DNA of 64,000 nucleotides from Alphaproteobacteria bacterium (lineage in GTDB: Bacteria > Pseudomonadota > Alphaproteobacteria > Rhizobiales > Rhizobiaceae). Shown one piece after another: positions 51,792 through 60,275 of this stretch. The stretch is from the NCBI GenBank assembly GCA_024742485.1, contig JANSYK010000001.1, forward strand, positions 558,001 to 622,000, in the 5' to 3' direction. The notes under the pieces were generated by a model. It saw only the letters and a program-made list of their open reading frames with translations, did not search any database and was not told the origin of the DNA. The number at the start of each line of letters is the position of its first letter. Positions within the stretch are counted from its first letter, which is position 1. The translations under genes were made by a program, and so were the position numbers.

Positions 51792-51822
51792 TACATAGGA
51801 TGCGATGGCATTAACGTTCAAG
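51792..51822 (-). promoter_or_regulatory. RpoH-like promoter of clpP
   Basis: On the minus strand CTTGAAC (51822-51816), 16 bp, then CCTATGTA (51799-51792). It resembles a sigma-32 promoter, although a housekeeping reading (TTGAAC, 18 bp, TATGTA) is also possible. Confidence 0.45.
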
Positions 51823-51923
51823 ACATGATGATATCGAAGCAGGTGACAGCCCCACAAAGCTGTCGGAATGGTTAAGTGGCTGAGAGACATCCGGCCGGAC
51901 GTCGTGACCCATATAGGCCAGAA

Positions 51924-53153
51924 ATGAAATTAGACAAGCAGACGAGAACGGTCGATCTTGATCCGCGCGACCCTTTCTTCTTCAACGACCCCTACCCCGC
52001 TTATGAATTCATTCGGCAGGCGTCCCCGGCTTTCTTCTGGAAACAATTCGGATTGTGGTGCTTCATCGGGTTTGCGGACGTCAACCGGCTTTTGCGCGAC
52101 AAGCGGTTTGGCCGGCAGATCCTGCATGTTGCCACGCGCGAAGAGCTCGGCCTGGAACCGCCGAAGGAGCATCTCAAACGGTTCGATGCGGTCGAGGCGC
52201 ATTCATTGCTGGAACTTGAACCGCCGGAACACACGCGACTTCGAACACTGGTCAACCGCGCATTTGTCTCACGGCAGGTCGAAAAGTTGCGGCCGGAAAT
52301 AGAAGTTTTGACACATGAGACAATTGATGCATTCGGCGGCAAGGGAGAAGTTGAACTGATCAGGCAATTCGCCGAGCCCATCCCGGTCTCGGTCATTGCC
52401 CGCATGCTTGGGGTGCCGCTTGAACTGACCGATCAGCTCCTCGATTGGTCGCACAGGATGGTGCGAATGTATGTTCTGCATCGAACCGAGGCTATCGAAC
52501 GCGACGCAGACGCAGCGGCGGCGGATTTTGCCCTGTGCCTAAGAGAGCTCATTTCCGATCGCCGCAAGAACCCTCGCGACGACCTGCTCAGTCACATGAT
52601 CCGGACGGAGCGCAACGGTCAACGACTGACCGACGATGAACTCATCTCGACCAGCGTGCTTTTGCTGAATGCCGGTCACGAGGCAACCGTTCATCAGACG
52701 GGAAACGCGGTCAAAACCATTTTGGAACGCAATCTGTCGCCAGCAACACTCTTCGCGGATCGCCAGGCCTGCGAGGCGACGATCGAAGAAGCCCTCCGTT
52801 TTGACGCGCCGCTGCACATGTTCACCCGCTATGCGCTGGAAGATGTCCGTCTTGGTGATGATATCGTCATTGCCAAAGGCGAACAGATCGGTCTGATGCT
52901 GGGCGCCGCCAATCGTGATCCGGCGCAATTCGCAGATGCCGCAACGTTCAACCCCGGGCGCGCCGACCAGGCCAATGTCAGTTTTGGGGCCGGCATCCAC
53001 TTTTGCATCGGCGCACCGCTTGCACGTCTGGAAATGCAGATTTCACTGCCGATACTGTTTGAACGTCTGCCTGCACTGCGGATCAACGGCACTCCAAAAT
53101 ACAGGGATGCCTATCACTTTCACGGTCTGGAACGGCTTGATCTGAGTTGGTAG
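51924..53153 (+). CDS. Cytochrome P450
   Basis: A 409-residue soluble bacterial P450. The haem-binding loop [17 protein letters not shown] has the thiolate ligand C361. The I-helix oxygen-activation motif is [16 protein letters not shown] (AGxxT), and EEALRFDAP carries the ExxR pair. ATG 51924 is chosen over a longer open frame. No ferredoxin or reductase gene is adjacent, so electrons must come from partners elsewhere. The substrate is unknown. It is divergent from clpP. Confidence 0.92.
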   Translation: MKLDKQTRTVDLDPRDPFFFNDPYPAYEFIRQASPAFFWKQFGLWCFIGFADVNRLLRDKRFGRQILHVATREELGLEPPKEHLKRFDAVEAHSLLELEPPEHTRLRTLVNRAFVSRQVEKLRPEIEVLTHETIDAFGGKGEVELIRQFAEPIPVSVIARMLGVPLELTDQLLDWSHRMVRMYVLHRTEAIERDADAAAADFALCLRELISDRRKNPRDDLLSHMIRTERNGQRLTDDELISTSVLLLNAGHEATVHQTGNAVKTILERNLSPATLFADRQACEATIEEALRFDAPLHMFTRYALEDVRLGDDIVIAKGEQIGLMLGAANRDPAQFADAATFNPGRADQANVSFGAGIHFCIGAPLARLEMQISLPILFERLPALRINGTPKYRDAYHFHGLERLDLSW

Positions 53154-53171
53154 CGCCAGAATTGCGCTTGC

Positions 53172-53753
53172 TCATTCGTCTTTCTTGAGATCCTCGATCA
53201 GCTTGTAATCCGTGGGCGGATCGGCACAGACGGTCGGACCGCATTCGATCAGGGTTGAAACCGCATTTCCTCCGGTGATCACCAGCATCAGAAAAAAAGA
53301 GAATTTTGCCAGCTTGCTGCCGCCGAATTTCTCGTGCGACGGCTCATCGAGCAAACTCTTATATTGCCCCTCGAACAGCAGCATGACCGCAGTTCCGACG
53401 ATGATGAGGAAGAAGCAGATACCAGCCCAGGTATAGTAATGAAGCCCAAGCACCGGAGAACCGTATGATCCGGTTCCCGGGACGATGTGCAACAAGATCT
53501 GACGCACCGATACGCTGATGCCAAAAAGTGCGCCCAGCAGCATGATCCCGTAGTGATGCGGTTTTGCGCCGTAGATCAGGTTCAAACTCAAGCCAAATCC
53601 AACGGCAACAAGTCCGACACGCTGCAAAAGGCACAGGGGGCAAGGCAGTTCATCGAGCGCGAACTGATAGGCATAGGCTGCGAGAAGGACCCCACACACA
53701 ACCAGCAATCCGATGGAGTTGAGCGTTCTGGACGGATGGGGTGCGACGATCAT
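53172..53753 (-). CDS. DsbB-family protein
   Basis: A 193-residue inner-membrane protein with four core segments and the quinone-facing cysteine pair C38-P-L-C41. The second periplasmic loop, between helices 3 and 4, contains no cysteine, so the canonical DsbB second pair is missing. Instead a Cys pair (C171, C176 in ECGPTVC) lies after an extra hydrophobic segment near the C-terminus. It follows the DUF5993 gene by 9 bp. It probably moves electrons from a periplasmic thiol to quinone, but a DsbA partner is not in the window. Confidence 0.8.
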   Translation of the reverse strand: MIVAPHPSRTLNSIGLLVVCGVLLAAYAYQFALDELPCPLCLLQRVGLVAVGFGLSLNLIYGAKPHHYGIMLLGALFGISVSVRQILLHIVPGTGSYGSPVLGLHYYTWAGICFFLIIVGTAVMLLFEGQYKSLLDEPSHEKFGGSKLAKFSFFLMLVITGGNAVSTLIECGPTVCADPPTDYKLIEDLKKDE

Positions 53754-53762
53754 GTGAATACC

Positions 53763-53918
53763 TCACAGAACAATCGAGAGCGGCGTGGTGGCGTGGTATT
53801 TGAGCCAGTAGATGCTCAGCAACATTGTCACGGCGAACAATCCATAGGACGTTCGCCAATGATCGCGCCAGGCAAATATCATCGCCAGAAATATCAGCAA
53901 AAACAGCAATGCGATCAT
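53763..53918 (-). CDS. DUF5993 family small membrane protein
   Basis: A 51-residue protein starting MIALLFLLIFLAMIFAWRDH and containing a second hydrophobic stretch (YGLFAVTMLLSIYWLKYH). I recognise the length and the AWR...LFAV...WL pattern as DUF5993, a family commonly found directly upstream of dsbB-like genes. Here the dsbB-like gene starts 9 bp after its stop. Two helices with positive residues between them suggest a small membrane partner of the DsbB-like protein. Confidence 0.75.
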   Translation of the reverse strand: MIALLFLLIFLAMIFAWRDHWRTSYGLFAVTMLLSIYWLKYHATTPLSIVL

Positions 53919-54092
53919 AACGTGCGATCCAATGGAATCACGGCTTGAGCGTGAAGTTTAGCAAACAAATCGAAACGCCAACACCGGTGCCACCAGGTTT
54001 GTGCACAGGCTCGACAAAATCAAAACACCCGGGCGGATCGTGTCCGCCCGGGTGTTGCAGTCGATCTGGGTGCGCCCCGAGGGGTGCCGACG

Positions 54093-55376
54093 TTAAACCT
54101 TGGCGAGAGCCTGTTCCAGATCACCAATAATGTCGGCAATGTCTTCTATTCCAATTGACAGCCGGACAACATCCGGTCCCGCACCGGCGGCGGTCTGCTG
54201 TTCCGGCGAGAGCTGCCGGTGAGTTGTCGATGCCGGGTGAATGACCAGGGATTTGGTATCGCCGATATTGGCCAGATGGGAGAAGATCTCCAACGATTCG
54301 ACGAATTTCACTCCGGCTTCATAGCCACCGGCCAGTCCGAACGTGAATACGGCACCCGCGCCCTTTGGCGAGTATTGCTGCATCAGCGCGTGATTGTCGT
54401 CTTCCTCCAAGCCCGAATAAGACACCCAGGCCACCTTGTCATGGGCGTTCAGCCAGCGCGCCGCTTCGAGCGCATTGTCGCAATGACGCTGCATGCGCAG
54501 CGGCAGGGTCTCGGCACCCGTCAACAGCAGAAACGCGTTGAATGGCGCGATGGCCGGACCCAGGTCGCGCAAGCCGAGGACCCGGCAGGCTATGGCGAAC
54601 GCAAAATTGCCGAAGGTTTCGTGCAGAACCATCCCGCCATATTCGGGGCGCGGTTCCGACAGCATCGGATAATTGCCGGAATTCGACCAGTCAAACGTGC
54701 CGCCATCGACGATGATGCCGCCCATGGAGTTGCCATGGCCACCGATGAACTTGGTCAAGGAGTGAACAACGATGTCAGCTCCATGTTCGATCGGTCGGAC
54801 CAGATAGGGGCTGGCCATCGTGTTGTCCACGATCAACGGCAATCCGTGCTTGTGGGCAACCTCCGCAATCGCAGCGATATCAACAAATGTTCCGCCCGGA
54901 TTGGCCAGGCTTTCAATGAAAACGGCCCGTGTGCGGTCATCGATCTGACTTTCAATCTCCTCGATATTCGCCGGATCGGCCCAGCGGACTTGCCAGTCGA
55001 AACTCTGGAATGCCTGTCCAAACTGGTTGATCGAGCCGCCATAGAGTTTATTTGCCGCGATGAAATTGTCACCGGGACGCATGATCGTATGGAAGATGAT
55101 CAATTGTGCGCCATGGCCTGACGCCGTTGCCAGCGCCGCTGTGCCGCCTTCCAGAGCTGCCACGCGCTCTTCCAGAACGGCCTGCGTGGGGTTCATGATC
55201 CGGGTGTATATGTTGCCGAAGGCTTTCAGCCCGAACAGGGAAGCCGCGTGATCGGCGTCCTCGAAGACAAAACTCGTTGTCTGGTAAATGGGCGTTGCCC
55301 TTGCTCCGGTCGTCGGATCCGGTTGTGCGCCTGCATGAACAGCAAGTGTGCTGAATCCCGGTTCGTTGTTAGCCAT
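54093..55376 (-). CDS. metY: O-acetylhomoserine sulfhydrylase
   Basis: A 427-residue PLP enzyme of the Cys/Met metabolism family. YQTTSFVFEDADHAASLFGLKAFGNIYTRIMNPT and VHSLTKFIGGHGNSMGG (PLP lysine) are conserved. The size and the FGNIYTR segment fit O-acetylhomoserine aminocarboxypropyltransferase, making homocysteine from O-acetylhomoserine and sulfide. The start at 55376 is MANNEPGFSTLAVHAG. The -10 is only about 38 bp from the ATG, which leaves little room for a leader riboswitch. Confidence 0.92.
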   Translation of the reverse strand: MANNEPGFSTLAVHAGAQPDPTTGARATPIYQTTSFVFEDADHAASLFGLKAFGNIYTRIMNPTQAVLEERVAALEGGTAALATASGHGAQLIIFHTIMRPGDNFIAANKLYGGSINQFGQAFQSFDWQVRWADPANIEEIESQIDDRTRAVFIESLANPGGTFVDIAAIAEVAHKHGLPLIVDNTMASPYLVRPIEHGADIVVHSLTKFIGGHGNSMGGIIVDGGTFDWSNSGNYPMLSEPRPEYGGMVLHETFGNFAFAIACRVLGLRDLGPAIAPFNAFLLLTGAETLPLRMQRHCDNALEAARWLNAHDKVAWVSYSGLEEDDNHALMQQYSPKGAGAVFTFGLAGGYEAGVKFVESLEIFSHLANIGDTKSLVIHPASTTHRQLSPEQQTAAGAGPDVVRLSIGIEDIADIIGDLEQALAKV

Positions 55377-55413
55377 CGATAGTTCCCTCACTAGCATTGC
55401 ATTTCAGAGGCGG

Positions 55414-55441
55414 TTATCACGCAGCAATCGTCTCACGTCAA
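55414..55441 (-). promoter_or_regulatory. Promoter of the sulfhydrylase gene
   Basis: On the minus strand TTGACG (55441-55436), 16 bp, then TGATAA (55419-55414), ending about 38 nt before the start codon. Confidence 0.45.
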
Positions 55442-55512
55442 AGGCGTTTTTTTTGCGGAACGATCACGCTTTGGATTCCGGTTCCGCCAAAACGTCGAAA
55501 TTGGCCAGTGTT

Positions 55513-56040
55513 TTATCCGGTAGGCCGAATGGTCAGCGTCTGCAATCCGGGTCCGCGAACAGGCTTTCTGGCCGAAATCACGCCACTGTTGATCCCATTC
55601 CAGCCGATCTCCCCGGACAGCCGGCCGAATTCGATTTTCGGACAGCGGTTCATCACCACTTTCAATCCCTCGGCTTCCGCCATGCGTGCTGCTTCATCGT
55701 GGCGAACGGTCAACTGCGCCCAGACAACCTGCGGCCTGTTCTTCAGCGCCAACACCTCCTCGACAATGGCCGGCATGTAGTTCGAACCGCGAAAGATCTC
55801 GACCATATCGATTGGTTCCGGCACATCGGCCAGCGATGCATAGATGGTCCGCCCGTGGATTTCCCTGCCGGCATGACCCGGATTGATTGGAAACACGCGA
55901 TACCCCTTCGCGACCAGATATTTCACAACGATATTGCTTGGGCGGATATCCTTTGGTGAAGCGCCCACCAGGGCGATTGTATCCACCGAGTGCAATATCT
56001 GCGCAATATAGGCATCCTTGTAGTGGTCGTGGTCCATCAA
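55513..56040 (-). CDS. CoA-binding domain protein (YccU-like)
   Basis: A 175-residue Rossmann-like CoA-binding protein: ALVGASPKDIRPSNIVVKYLVAKGYRVFPINPG is the nucleotide-binding beginning, and VWAQLTVRHDEAARMAEAEGLKVVMNRCPKIEFGRL closes the fold. Its role is not established. It lies just upstream of the sulfhydrylase gene in the same direction, a pairing common in alphaproteobacteria, which hints at sulfur or acyl-CoA metabolism. Confidence 0.9.
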   Translation of the reverse strand: MMDHDHYKDAYIAQILHSVDTIALVGASPKDIRPSNIVVKYLVAKGYRVFPINPGHAGREIHGRTIYASLADVPEPIDMVEIFRGSNYMPAIVEEVLALKNRPQVVWAQLTVRHDEAARMAEAEGLKVVMNRCPKIEFGRLSGEIGWNGINSGVISARKPVRGPGLQTLTIRPTG

Positions 56041-56234
56041 CCATCCCTTGATTTTGTTTCGGCCCGCTGCTGAGATGCCGCCCGGATATCAACTGATCCG
56101 CGATAAACTCACATCACGTGTTGGTGCATTAGCGTTGAATACGGGGTGTCGTCACTGTGGTGTATTGTCGTATCGGCATATTTGCATATCATGCGCGCCG
56201 GCAAAGAGAAAAGACATAGGGGGTATATCATACC

Positions 56235-56537
56235 ATGAAGAGAGTGCTTCTGATGATCGGCGTGCTCGCCGTCAGCGTACCTGCTGGAGCTGTCAGCCGG
56301 TACAGCACGCCTGGTCTGAGCTGCGCCCGGGTACAGGCGATACTGGAAAGCGAGGGCTCGGCCATACTGCGCTACCCTTCACCGCGCAACTCGCAACTTA
56401 CTCTCTATGATCTGTATGCCAACAACTCCCGCCAATGCCAACAGGGCGAGATTGCCAAGCCTGCCACGGTGCCGACAAGCGACAATCCCCGCTGCCGGGT
56501 GCGGCGGTGCCAACAGGCCCAGAACATCGATCAATAG
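56235..56537 (+). CDS. Small secreted four-cysteine protein
   Basis: A 100-residue protein with a signal peptide (MKRVLLMIGVLAVSVPAGAV) and a mature part holding four cysteines (C30, C68, C87, C92), enough for two disulfides, plus an RRC tail. GLSCARVQAILESEGSAILRYPSPR resembles a short conserved periplasmic family of rhizobia that I cannot name. An AGGGGG about 12 nt upstream is the likely ribosome binding site. Function unknown. Confidence 0.75.
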   Translation: MKRVLLMIGVLAVSVPAGAVSRYSTPGLSCARVQAILESEGSAILRYPSPRNSQLTLYDLYANNSRQCQQGEIAKPATVPTSDNPRCRVRRCQQAQNIDQ

Positions 56538-56578
56538 CAGCCATGGATTGAGTAGCGACCGGAATCCGCTGTTATGCG

Positions 56579-57400
56579 TCAGCGTCCGGTCCATTTCGGT
56601 TCGCGTTTTTCAAGAAAGGCGTTGATACCCTCCTCCGCATCCCGCGCCAGCATGTTTTCCGTCATGACCCAGGCCGTATACTCATAGGCCTCCGAAAGCG
56701 GGCGCTCGAGTTGCTGATAGAACGCTTCTTTTCCGATCTTCAACGTCAATGGCGACTTTGATGCAATCACGCTGGCATATTTGTCCGTCACGGTGCGCAG
56801 ATAGTCCTTTGGCACGATGCGATTGACGAGGCCGAATTCCTTCGCGGTCGATGCGTCGATTGCTTCGCCGGTCAACAGCATTTCCATGGCCTGCTTGCGG
56901 TGGGCCGCGCGCGACACTGCGACCATGGGTGTCGAGCAGAAAAGACCGATATTGACGCCCGGCGTGCAGAATGTGGAGGTGTCGGTACAGATCGCCAGAT
57001 CACAGGTCGCCACCAACTGGCACCCCGCTGCCGTGGCGAGACCGTCGACCTCGGCGATCACCGGCTTCGGCAAATTGGTGATCGACATCATGACATGGGC
57101 ACACAGTCGCATGGTTTTTTCAAAAAACGCCCGGCCACGGTCTTCATCTTCCCGGTGCTCGGTCATTTCCTTGAGGTCATGGCCGGCGGAAAACAGTTTC
57201 CCGGCCGCCGCGAGGATCACCACACGCACGTCGCCGTCATCACGAGCCGAATCGAGCGCACCGCTCAATTGCTCCAGCACCGCAATCGAAAGAGCATTTG
57301 CGGGTGGGTTGTTCAAAGTCAGCCGCAGCACCCCATCGGCCAACTGCCGAACGATGAGCGGTTCGTCCTGTGGTGTTTTGGTTGCCATTGCCTGTGACAT
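56579..57400 (-). CDS. Crotonase-fold protein (ECHDC3-like enoyl-CoA hydratase family)
   Basis: A 273-residue protein with the oxyanion-hole segments (LFSAGHDLKEM and DGLATAAGCQLVATCDLAI) and the TPGVNIGLFCSTPMVAVSR stretch typical of ECHDC3. The two glutamates of classic hydratase are replaced (GCQL where GCEL is usual, and the second is absent), so ordinary hydration of enoyl-CoA is doubtful. The start at 57400 has GGGAGG about 8 nt upstream. It is divergent from the next crotonase gene. Confidence 0.88.
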   Translation of the reverse strand: MSQAMATKTPQDEPLIVRQLADGVLRLTLNNPPANALSIAVLEQLSGALDSARDDGDVRVVILAAAGKLFSAGHDLKEMTEHREDEDRGRAFFEKTMRLCAHVMMSITNLPKPVIAEVDGLATAAGCQLVATCDLAICTDTSTFCTPGVNIGLFCSTPMVAVSRAAHRKQAMEMLLTGEAIDASTAKEFGLVNRIVPKDYLRTVTDKYASVIASKSPLTLKIGKEAFYQQLERPLSEAYEYTAWVMTENMLARDAEEGINAFLEKREPKWTGR

Positions 57401-57574
57401 GCAAATGCCTCCCGAATTCATGGCGCTTCGCCCTGCGATAATATTCAGCGGGACGCGCTTGCTTCACAGGTATATCGCACGTCTGGTGCTTGGCAAGTTC
57501 CCTGTCACGACTTACGCTGGAACAGAAGGGCAAATTCGGCCCGCGGAACTCCCTGTCAATCGAGGACAATCGGC

Positions 57575-58447
57575 ATGACGACGGTATTGCTGGAAAAGGA
57601 TGGGCGCATCGGCCGCATCACCCTCAATCGCCCGGACGTCATGAATGCCATCAATGATGATCTGCCGCGGGAACTGGAGGCGGCGGTCCTTGAGGCCGGC
57701 AGCGATGACACCATTCACGTCATTGTCCTGTCCGGTGCCGGAAAGGGCTTCTGTGCGGGCTACGACCTGGATTACTATGCCCAGGCCACCGAAGGTTCGG
57801 GCCACGCCGTAACCCAGGACATGCCTTGGGATCCGATGAAGGATTACGGGTTCATGATGCGCAACACCCAGGCATTCATGTCGCTGTGGCGCAGTCGCAT
57901 TCCGGTAATTGCGAAGGTTCATGGTTTTGCTGTGGCTGGAGGGTCGGATATTGCCCTTTGTGCCGATATGGTCGTCATGGCCGACAATGCCAAAATTGGC
58001 TATATGCCGACCCGCGTATGGGGATGTCCGACGACCGCAATGTGGGTCTACCGACTTGGCCCTGAAAAGGCCAAGCGCATGCTGTTTACCGGCGACACTG
58101 TGACGGGCAAGGAAGCGGAAAGCATGGGCCTTGTCCTCAAATCTGTGCCGCAAGCCGAGCTGGACGAATATATCGAAGAGCTGGCGGAACGCATGGCGAG
58201 CGTTCCGATCAACCAGCTCATGATGCAGAAACTCGTGGTCAATCAGGCCATTGAGGCCATGGGCCTCAACCAGACACAAATGTTTGCAACGCTGTTCGAC
58301 GGCATAACGCGACATTCGCCCGAGGGTCTCAACTTCAAGGCGCGTGCCGAGCAGATGGGCTGGAAACAGGCCGTGCGCGAACGCGATCTGGGAACATTTG
58401 ACTGGACAGACAACCGTCCCATCAACAGTCCGAAGGCTCGCCCCTGA
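57575..58447 (+). CDS. Crotonase-fold protein (enoyl-CoA hydratase/isomerase family)
   Basis: A 290-residue protein. LSGAGKGFCAGYDLDYYAQ and KVHGFAVAGGSDIALCAD form the oxyanion hole, but GGSDI stands where active hydratases have GGxCE, and the second catalytic glutamate region reads IGYMPTRVWGC. It could be an isomerase, hydrolase or decarboxylase of the superfamily. It is followed after 44 bp by a thioesterase gene in the same direction, which suggests acyl-CoA turnover. Confidence 0.88.
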   Translation: MTTVLLEKDGRIGRITLNRPDVMNAINDDLPRELEAAVLEAGSDDTIHVIVLSGAGKGFCAGYDLDYYAQATEGSGHAVTQDMPWDPMKDYGFMMRNTQAFMSLWRSRIPVIAKVHGFAVAGGSDIALCADMVVMADNAKIGYMPTRVWGCPTTAMWVYRLGPEKAKRMLFTGDTVTGKEAESMGLVLKSVPQAELDEYIEELAERMASVPINQLMMQKLVVNQAIEAMGLNQTQMFATLFDGITRHSPEGLNFKARAEQMGWKQAVRERDLGTFDWTDNRPINSPKARP

Positions 58448-58491
58448 GGCGGCTGACCTGATATCCAACCTGAAAACCAAGCGATCTTATC

Positions 58492-58944
58492 ATGAGCAAC
58501 CACTCTCTCTCTCCGGTCATGACGGCCGATGACGTCAATCGGTTCCTGATCAATGTCTACCCGCAGCTCAATGAGGAGTTTGCAGCCTACAGCGTCGCCG
58601 ATGTCAAGCCGGGGCGATGTGTGGTTCGGCTCGCAGCCACCGACAGACATTTGCGGCCCGGCGGAACTGTGTCCGGTCCCTGCCTCTTCACACTGGCAGA
58701 CATTGGCGGCTATGCCTGCGTCCTGTCGCATGTCGGGCCGGAAGCGCTGTGCGTGACCACCAATCTCAACATCAATTTCATGCGCAAGGCCGGGCCCGGA
58801 CAAATTGACGGTCATTGCCGGATTTTGAAGCTCGGAAAGTCCCTGATGGTGTTTGACATCGAAATGCGGACGGCTAAGGACGACCTGATTGTCGCCCAGG
58901 CCAGCGGAACCTATTCCATACCGCCAAAGCGGTCCGCCGGTTGA
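58492..58944 (+). CDS. PaaI-family (hotdog) thioesterase
   Basis: A 150-residue hotdog-fold protein. HLRPGGTVSGPCLFTLADIGGYACVLSHVG carries the conserved Gly and the acidic residue (D) of PaaI-type thioesterases, and TTNLNINFMRKAGPGQIDG and KLGKSLMVFDIEM complete the fold. It hydrolyses an acyl-CoA; the substrate is unknown. It is probably co-transcribed with the preceding crotonase gene, and a weak terminator follows. Confidence 0.87.
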   Translation: MSNHSLSPVMTADDVNRFLINVYPQLNEEFAAYSVADVKPGRCVVRLAATDRHLRPGGTVSGPCLFTLADIGGYACVLSHVGPEALCVTTNLNINFMRKAGPGQIDGHCRILKLGKSLMVFDIEMRTAKDDLIVAQASGTYSIPPKRSAG

Positions 58945-58963
58945 ATTGCCGAATTTCCAATGT

Positions 58964-58983
58964 GGTATTATAATACCTTTTTT
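58964..58983 (+). terminator. Terminator after the thioesterase gene
   Basis: A 14-bp AT-rich palindrome GGTATTATAATACC followed by six T. The hairpin is weak, but placement and T tract fit termination. The A+T-rich stretch after it (58984-59034) could also serve as an UP element for the rplM promoter. Confidence 0.5.
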
Positions 58984-59034
58984 ATAACATATTGATTTTA
59001 AAGAATTAAATATCGATACACCTTGAAATTTTGG

Positions 59035-59063
59035 CTTGCAGGTCGTTCACTCGTGATCTATAA
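59035..59063 (+). promoter_or_regulatory. Promoter of rplM-rpsI
   Basis: CTTGCA at 59035-59040, a 17-bp spacer, then CTATAA at 59058-59063, preceded by a strongly A+T-rich region that resembles an UP element. This fits a high-activity ribosomal-protein promoter. The predicted start of transcription is near 59070. Confidence 0.55.
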
Positions 59064-59074
59064 CCCGCTCCAGC

Positions 59075-59104
59075 ATCGGTCCCCGAGGGGGCCGATACTT
59101 TTTT
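59075..59104 (+). terminator. Terminator-like hairpin in the rplM leader
   Basis: ATCGGTCCCC (59075-59084) can pair with GGGGGCCGAT (59087-59096) with one G-T pair, and TTTTTT follows at 59099-59104. It lies between the promoter and rplM, so it may be an attenuator. A second hairpin, CCTTTC-ACAG-GAAAGG, follows near 59143-59158. Confidence 0.5.
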
Positions 59105-59180
59105 GGTCGGGTCAAATCCGACGCCAAGCAACAAGAAAAGCCTTTCACAGGAAAGGTCCGGAAAAAAGCGAGCTATCGTT

Positions 59181-59645
59181 ATGAAAACCTATTCCCAGAA
59201 ACCCGCAGAGGTCGAGAAGACCTGGGTGTTGATCGACGCCGAAGGCCTCGTCGTCGGCCGCCTCGCCTCGCTGGTCGCCCTGCGGCTGCGCGGCAAACAC
59301 AAGGCCACCTTTACGCCGCATGTCGATGACGGCGACAATGTTGTCATCATCAATGCCGACAAGGCCGTCTTCACCGGCAAGAAATACTCGGACAAGAAGT
59401 ACTATTGGCACACCGGTTATCCGGGCGGCATCAAACAGCGCACCGCACGCCAGATCTTCGAAGGTCGTTTCCCGGAGCGCGTCCTTGAAAAGGCGGTTGA
59501 ACGCATGCTCCCGCGTGGCCCGCTTGGTCGGCGCCAGATGAAGAACCTGCGCGTCTATGCCGGCACCGAACATCCCCATGAAGCCCAGCAGCCGGTCGCA
59601 CTCGACGTCGCCGCGCTCAATGCCAAGAACAAAAGGAACGCCTGA
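59181..59645 (+). CDS. rplM: 50S ribosomal protein L13
   Basis: A 154-residue protein starting [22 protein letters not shown], with the conserved [18 protein letters not shown] and [15 protein letters not shown] segments. It is an early-assembly protein of the large subunit. The open frame continues upstream, but this start gives the family's N-terminus; the ribosome binding site is weak. rpsI follows after 2 bp. Confidence 0.97.
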   Translation: MKTYSQKPAEVEKTWVLIDAEGLVVGRLASLVALRLRGKHKATFTPHVDDGDNVVIINADKAVFTGKKYSDKKYYWHTGYPGGIKQRTARQIFEGRFPERVLEKAVERMLPRGPLGRRQMKNLRVYAGTEHPHEAQQPVALDVAALNAKNKRNA

Positions 59646-59647
59646 TC

Positions 59648-60124
59648 ATGGCTGAACTCAATTCGCTCGAAGAACTCGGCGGCGCAACCGAAGCTGCCGA
59701 AGTCCAAGCGCCCGTCTATGTCCAGAAGCTCGACGATCAGGGACGCTCCTACGCAACCGGCAAACGCAAGGACGCCGTTGCCCGCGTCTGGATCAAGCCC
59801 GGCACCGGCCGGATCGAAATCAACAAGCGTGATTTCACCGAGTATTTTGCCCGTCCGGTCCTCCAGATGATCCTGAAGCAGCCGCTGATTGCCGCGGCCC
59901 GGGACGGTCAGTTCGATGTTGTCGCGACGGTGGCCGGTGGCGGCCTTTCAGGTCAGGCCGGAGCGGTCCGCCATGGCATATCCAAGGCACTGACACTCTA
60001 TGAACCGAACCTTCGTTCCGTCTTGAAAAAAGGCGGCTTCCTCACACGCGACAGCCGTGTTGTCGAACGCAAGAAATACGGCAAGGCGAAAGCCCGCCGT
60101 TCGTTCCAGTTCTCCAAACGTTAG
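59648..60124 (+). CDS. rpsI: 30S ribosomal protein S9
   Basis: A 158-residue protein with an N-terminal acidic extension of about 30 residues, then [29 protein letters not shown] and the basic tail [17 protein letters not shown] that reaches the P-site tRNA. It starts 2 bp after rplM, the usual pair. Confidence 0.97.
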   Translation: MAELNSLEELGGATEAAEVQAPVYVQKLDDQGRSYATGKRKDAVARVWIKPGTGRIEINKRDFTEYFARPVLQMILKQPLIAAARDGQFDVVATVAGGGLSGQAGAVRHGISKALTLYEPNLRSVLKKGGFLTRDSRVVERKKYGKAKARRSFQFSKR

Positions 60125-60145
60125 ATTTGGACAATTGTTCAGGCC

Positions 60146-60180
60146 AAAAGGCGCTGTCGCAAGGCAGCGCCTTTTTGTTT
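60146..60180 (+). terminator. Rho-independent terminator of rplM-rpsI
   Basis: AAAAGGCGCTG and CAGCGCCTTTTT form a strong 11-bp stem with an 8-nt loop, about 20 bp after the rpsI stop. Confidence 0.9.
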
Positions 60181-60275
60181 GGGCTGCATCAAAACAGCCA
60201 TGTTGCATCCTGGATATCCCAGCCCGAACCTTCATTCACACCAGCAGAACCGGTTCAGGGCAGAACTGGCTGCTC

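Noticed and set aside
51862-51912. tRNA-Ser-like stretch at the start of the P450 upstream region
   Set aside because: Only a short resemblance; no complete cloverleaf or anticodon stem can be formed.
55377-55512. Possible SAM-II riboswitch upstream of the sulfhydrylase gene
   Set aside because: The region does not show the SAM-II core, and the predicted promoter leaves a leader of only about 30 nt.
59103-59125. tRNA-like T-arm (GTCGG-loop-CCGAC then GCCA) upstream of rplM
   Set aside because: No acceptor strand follows the T stem, and no anticodon or D arm can be drawn upstream; it is read as part of the leader.
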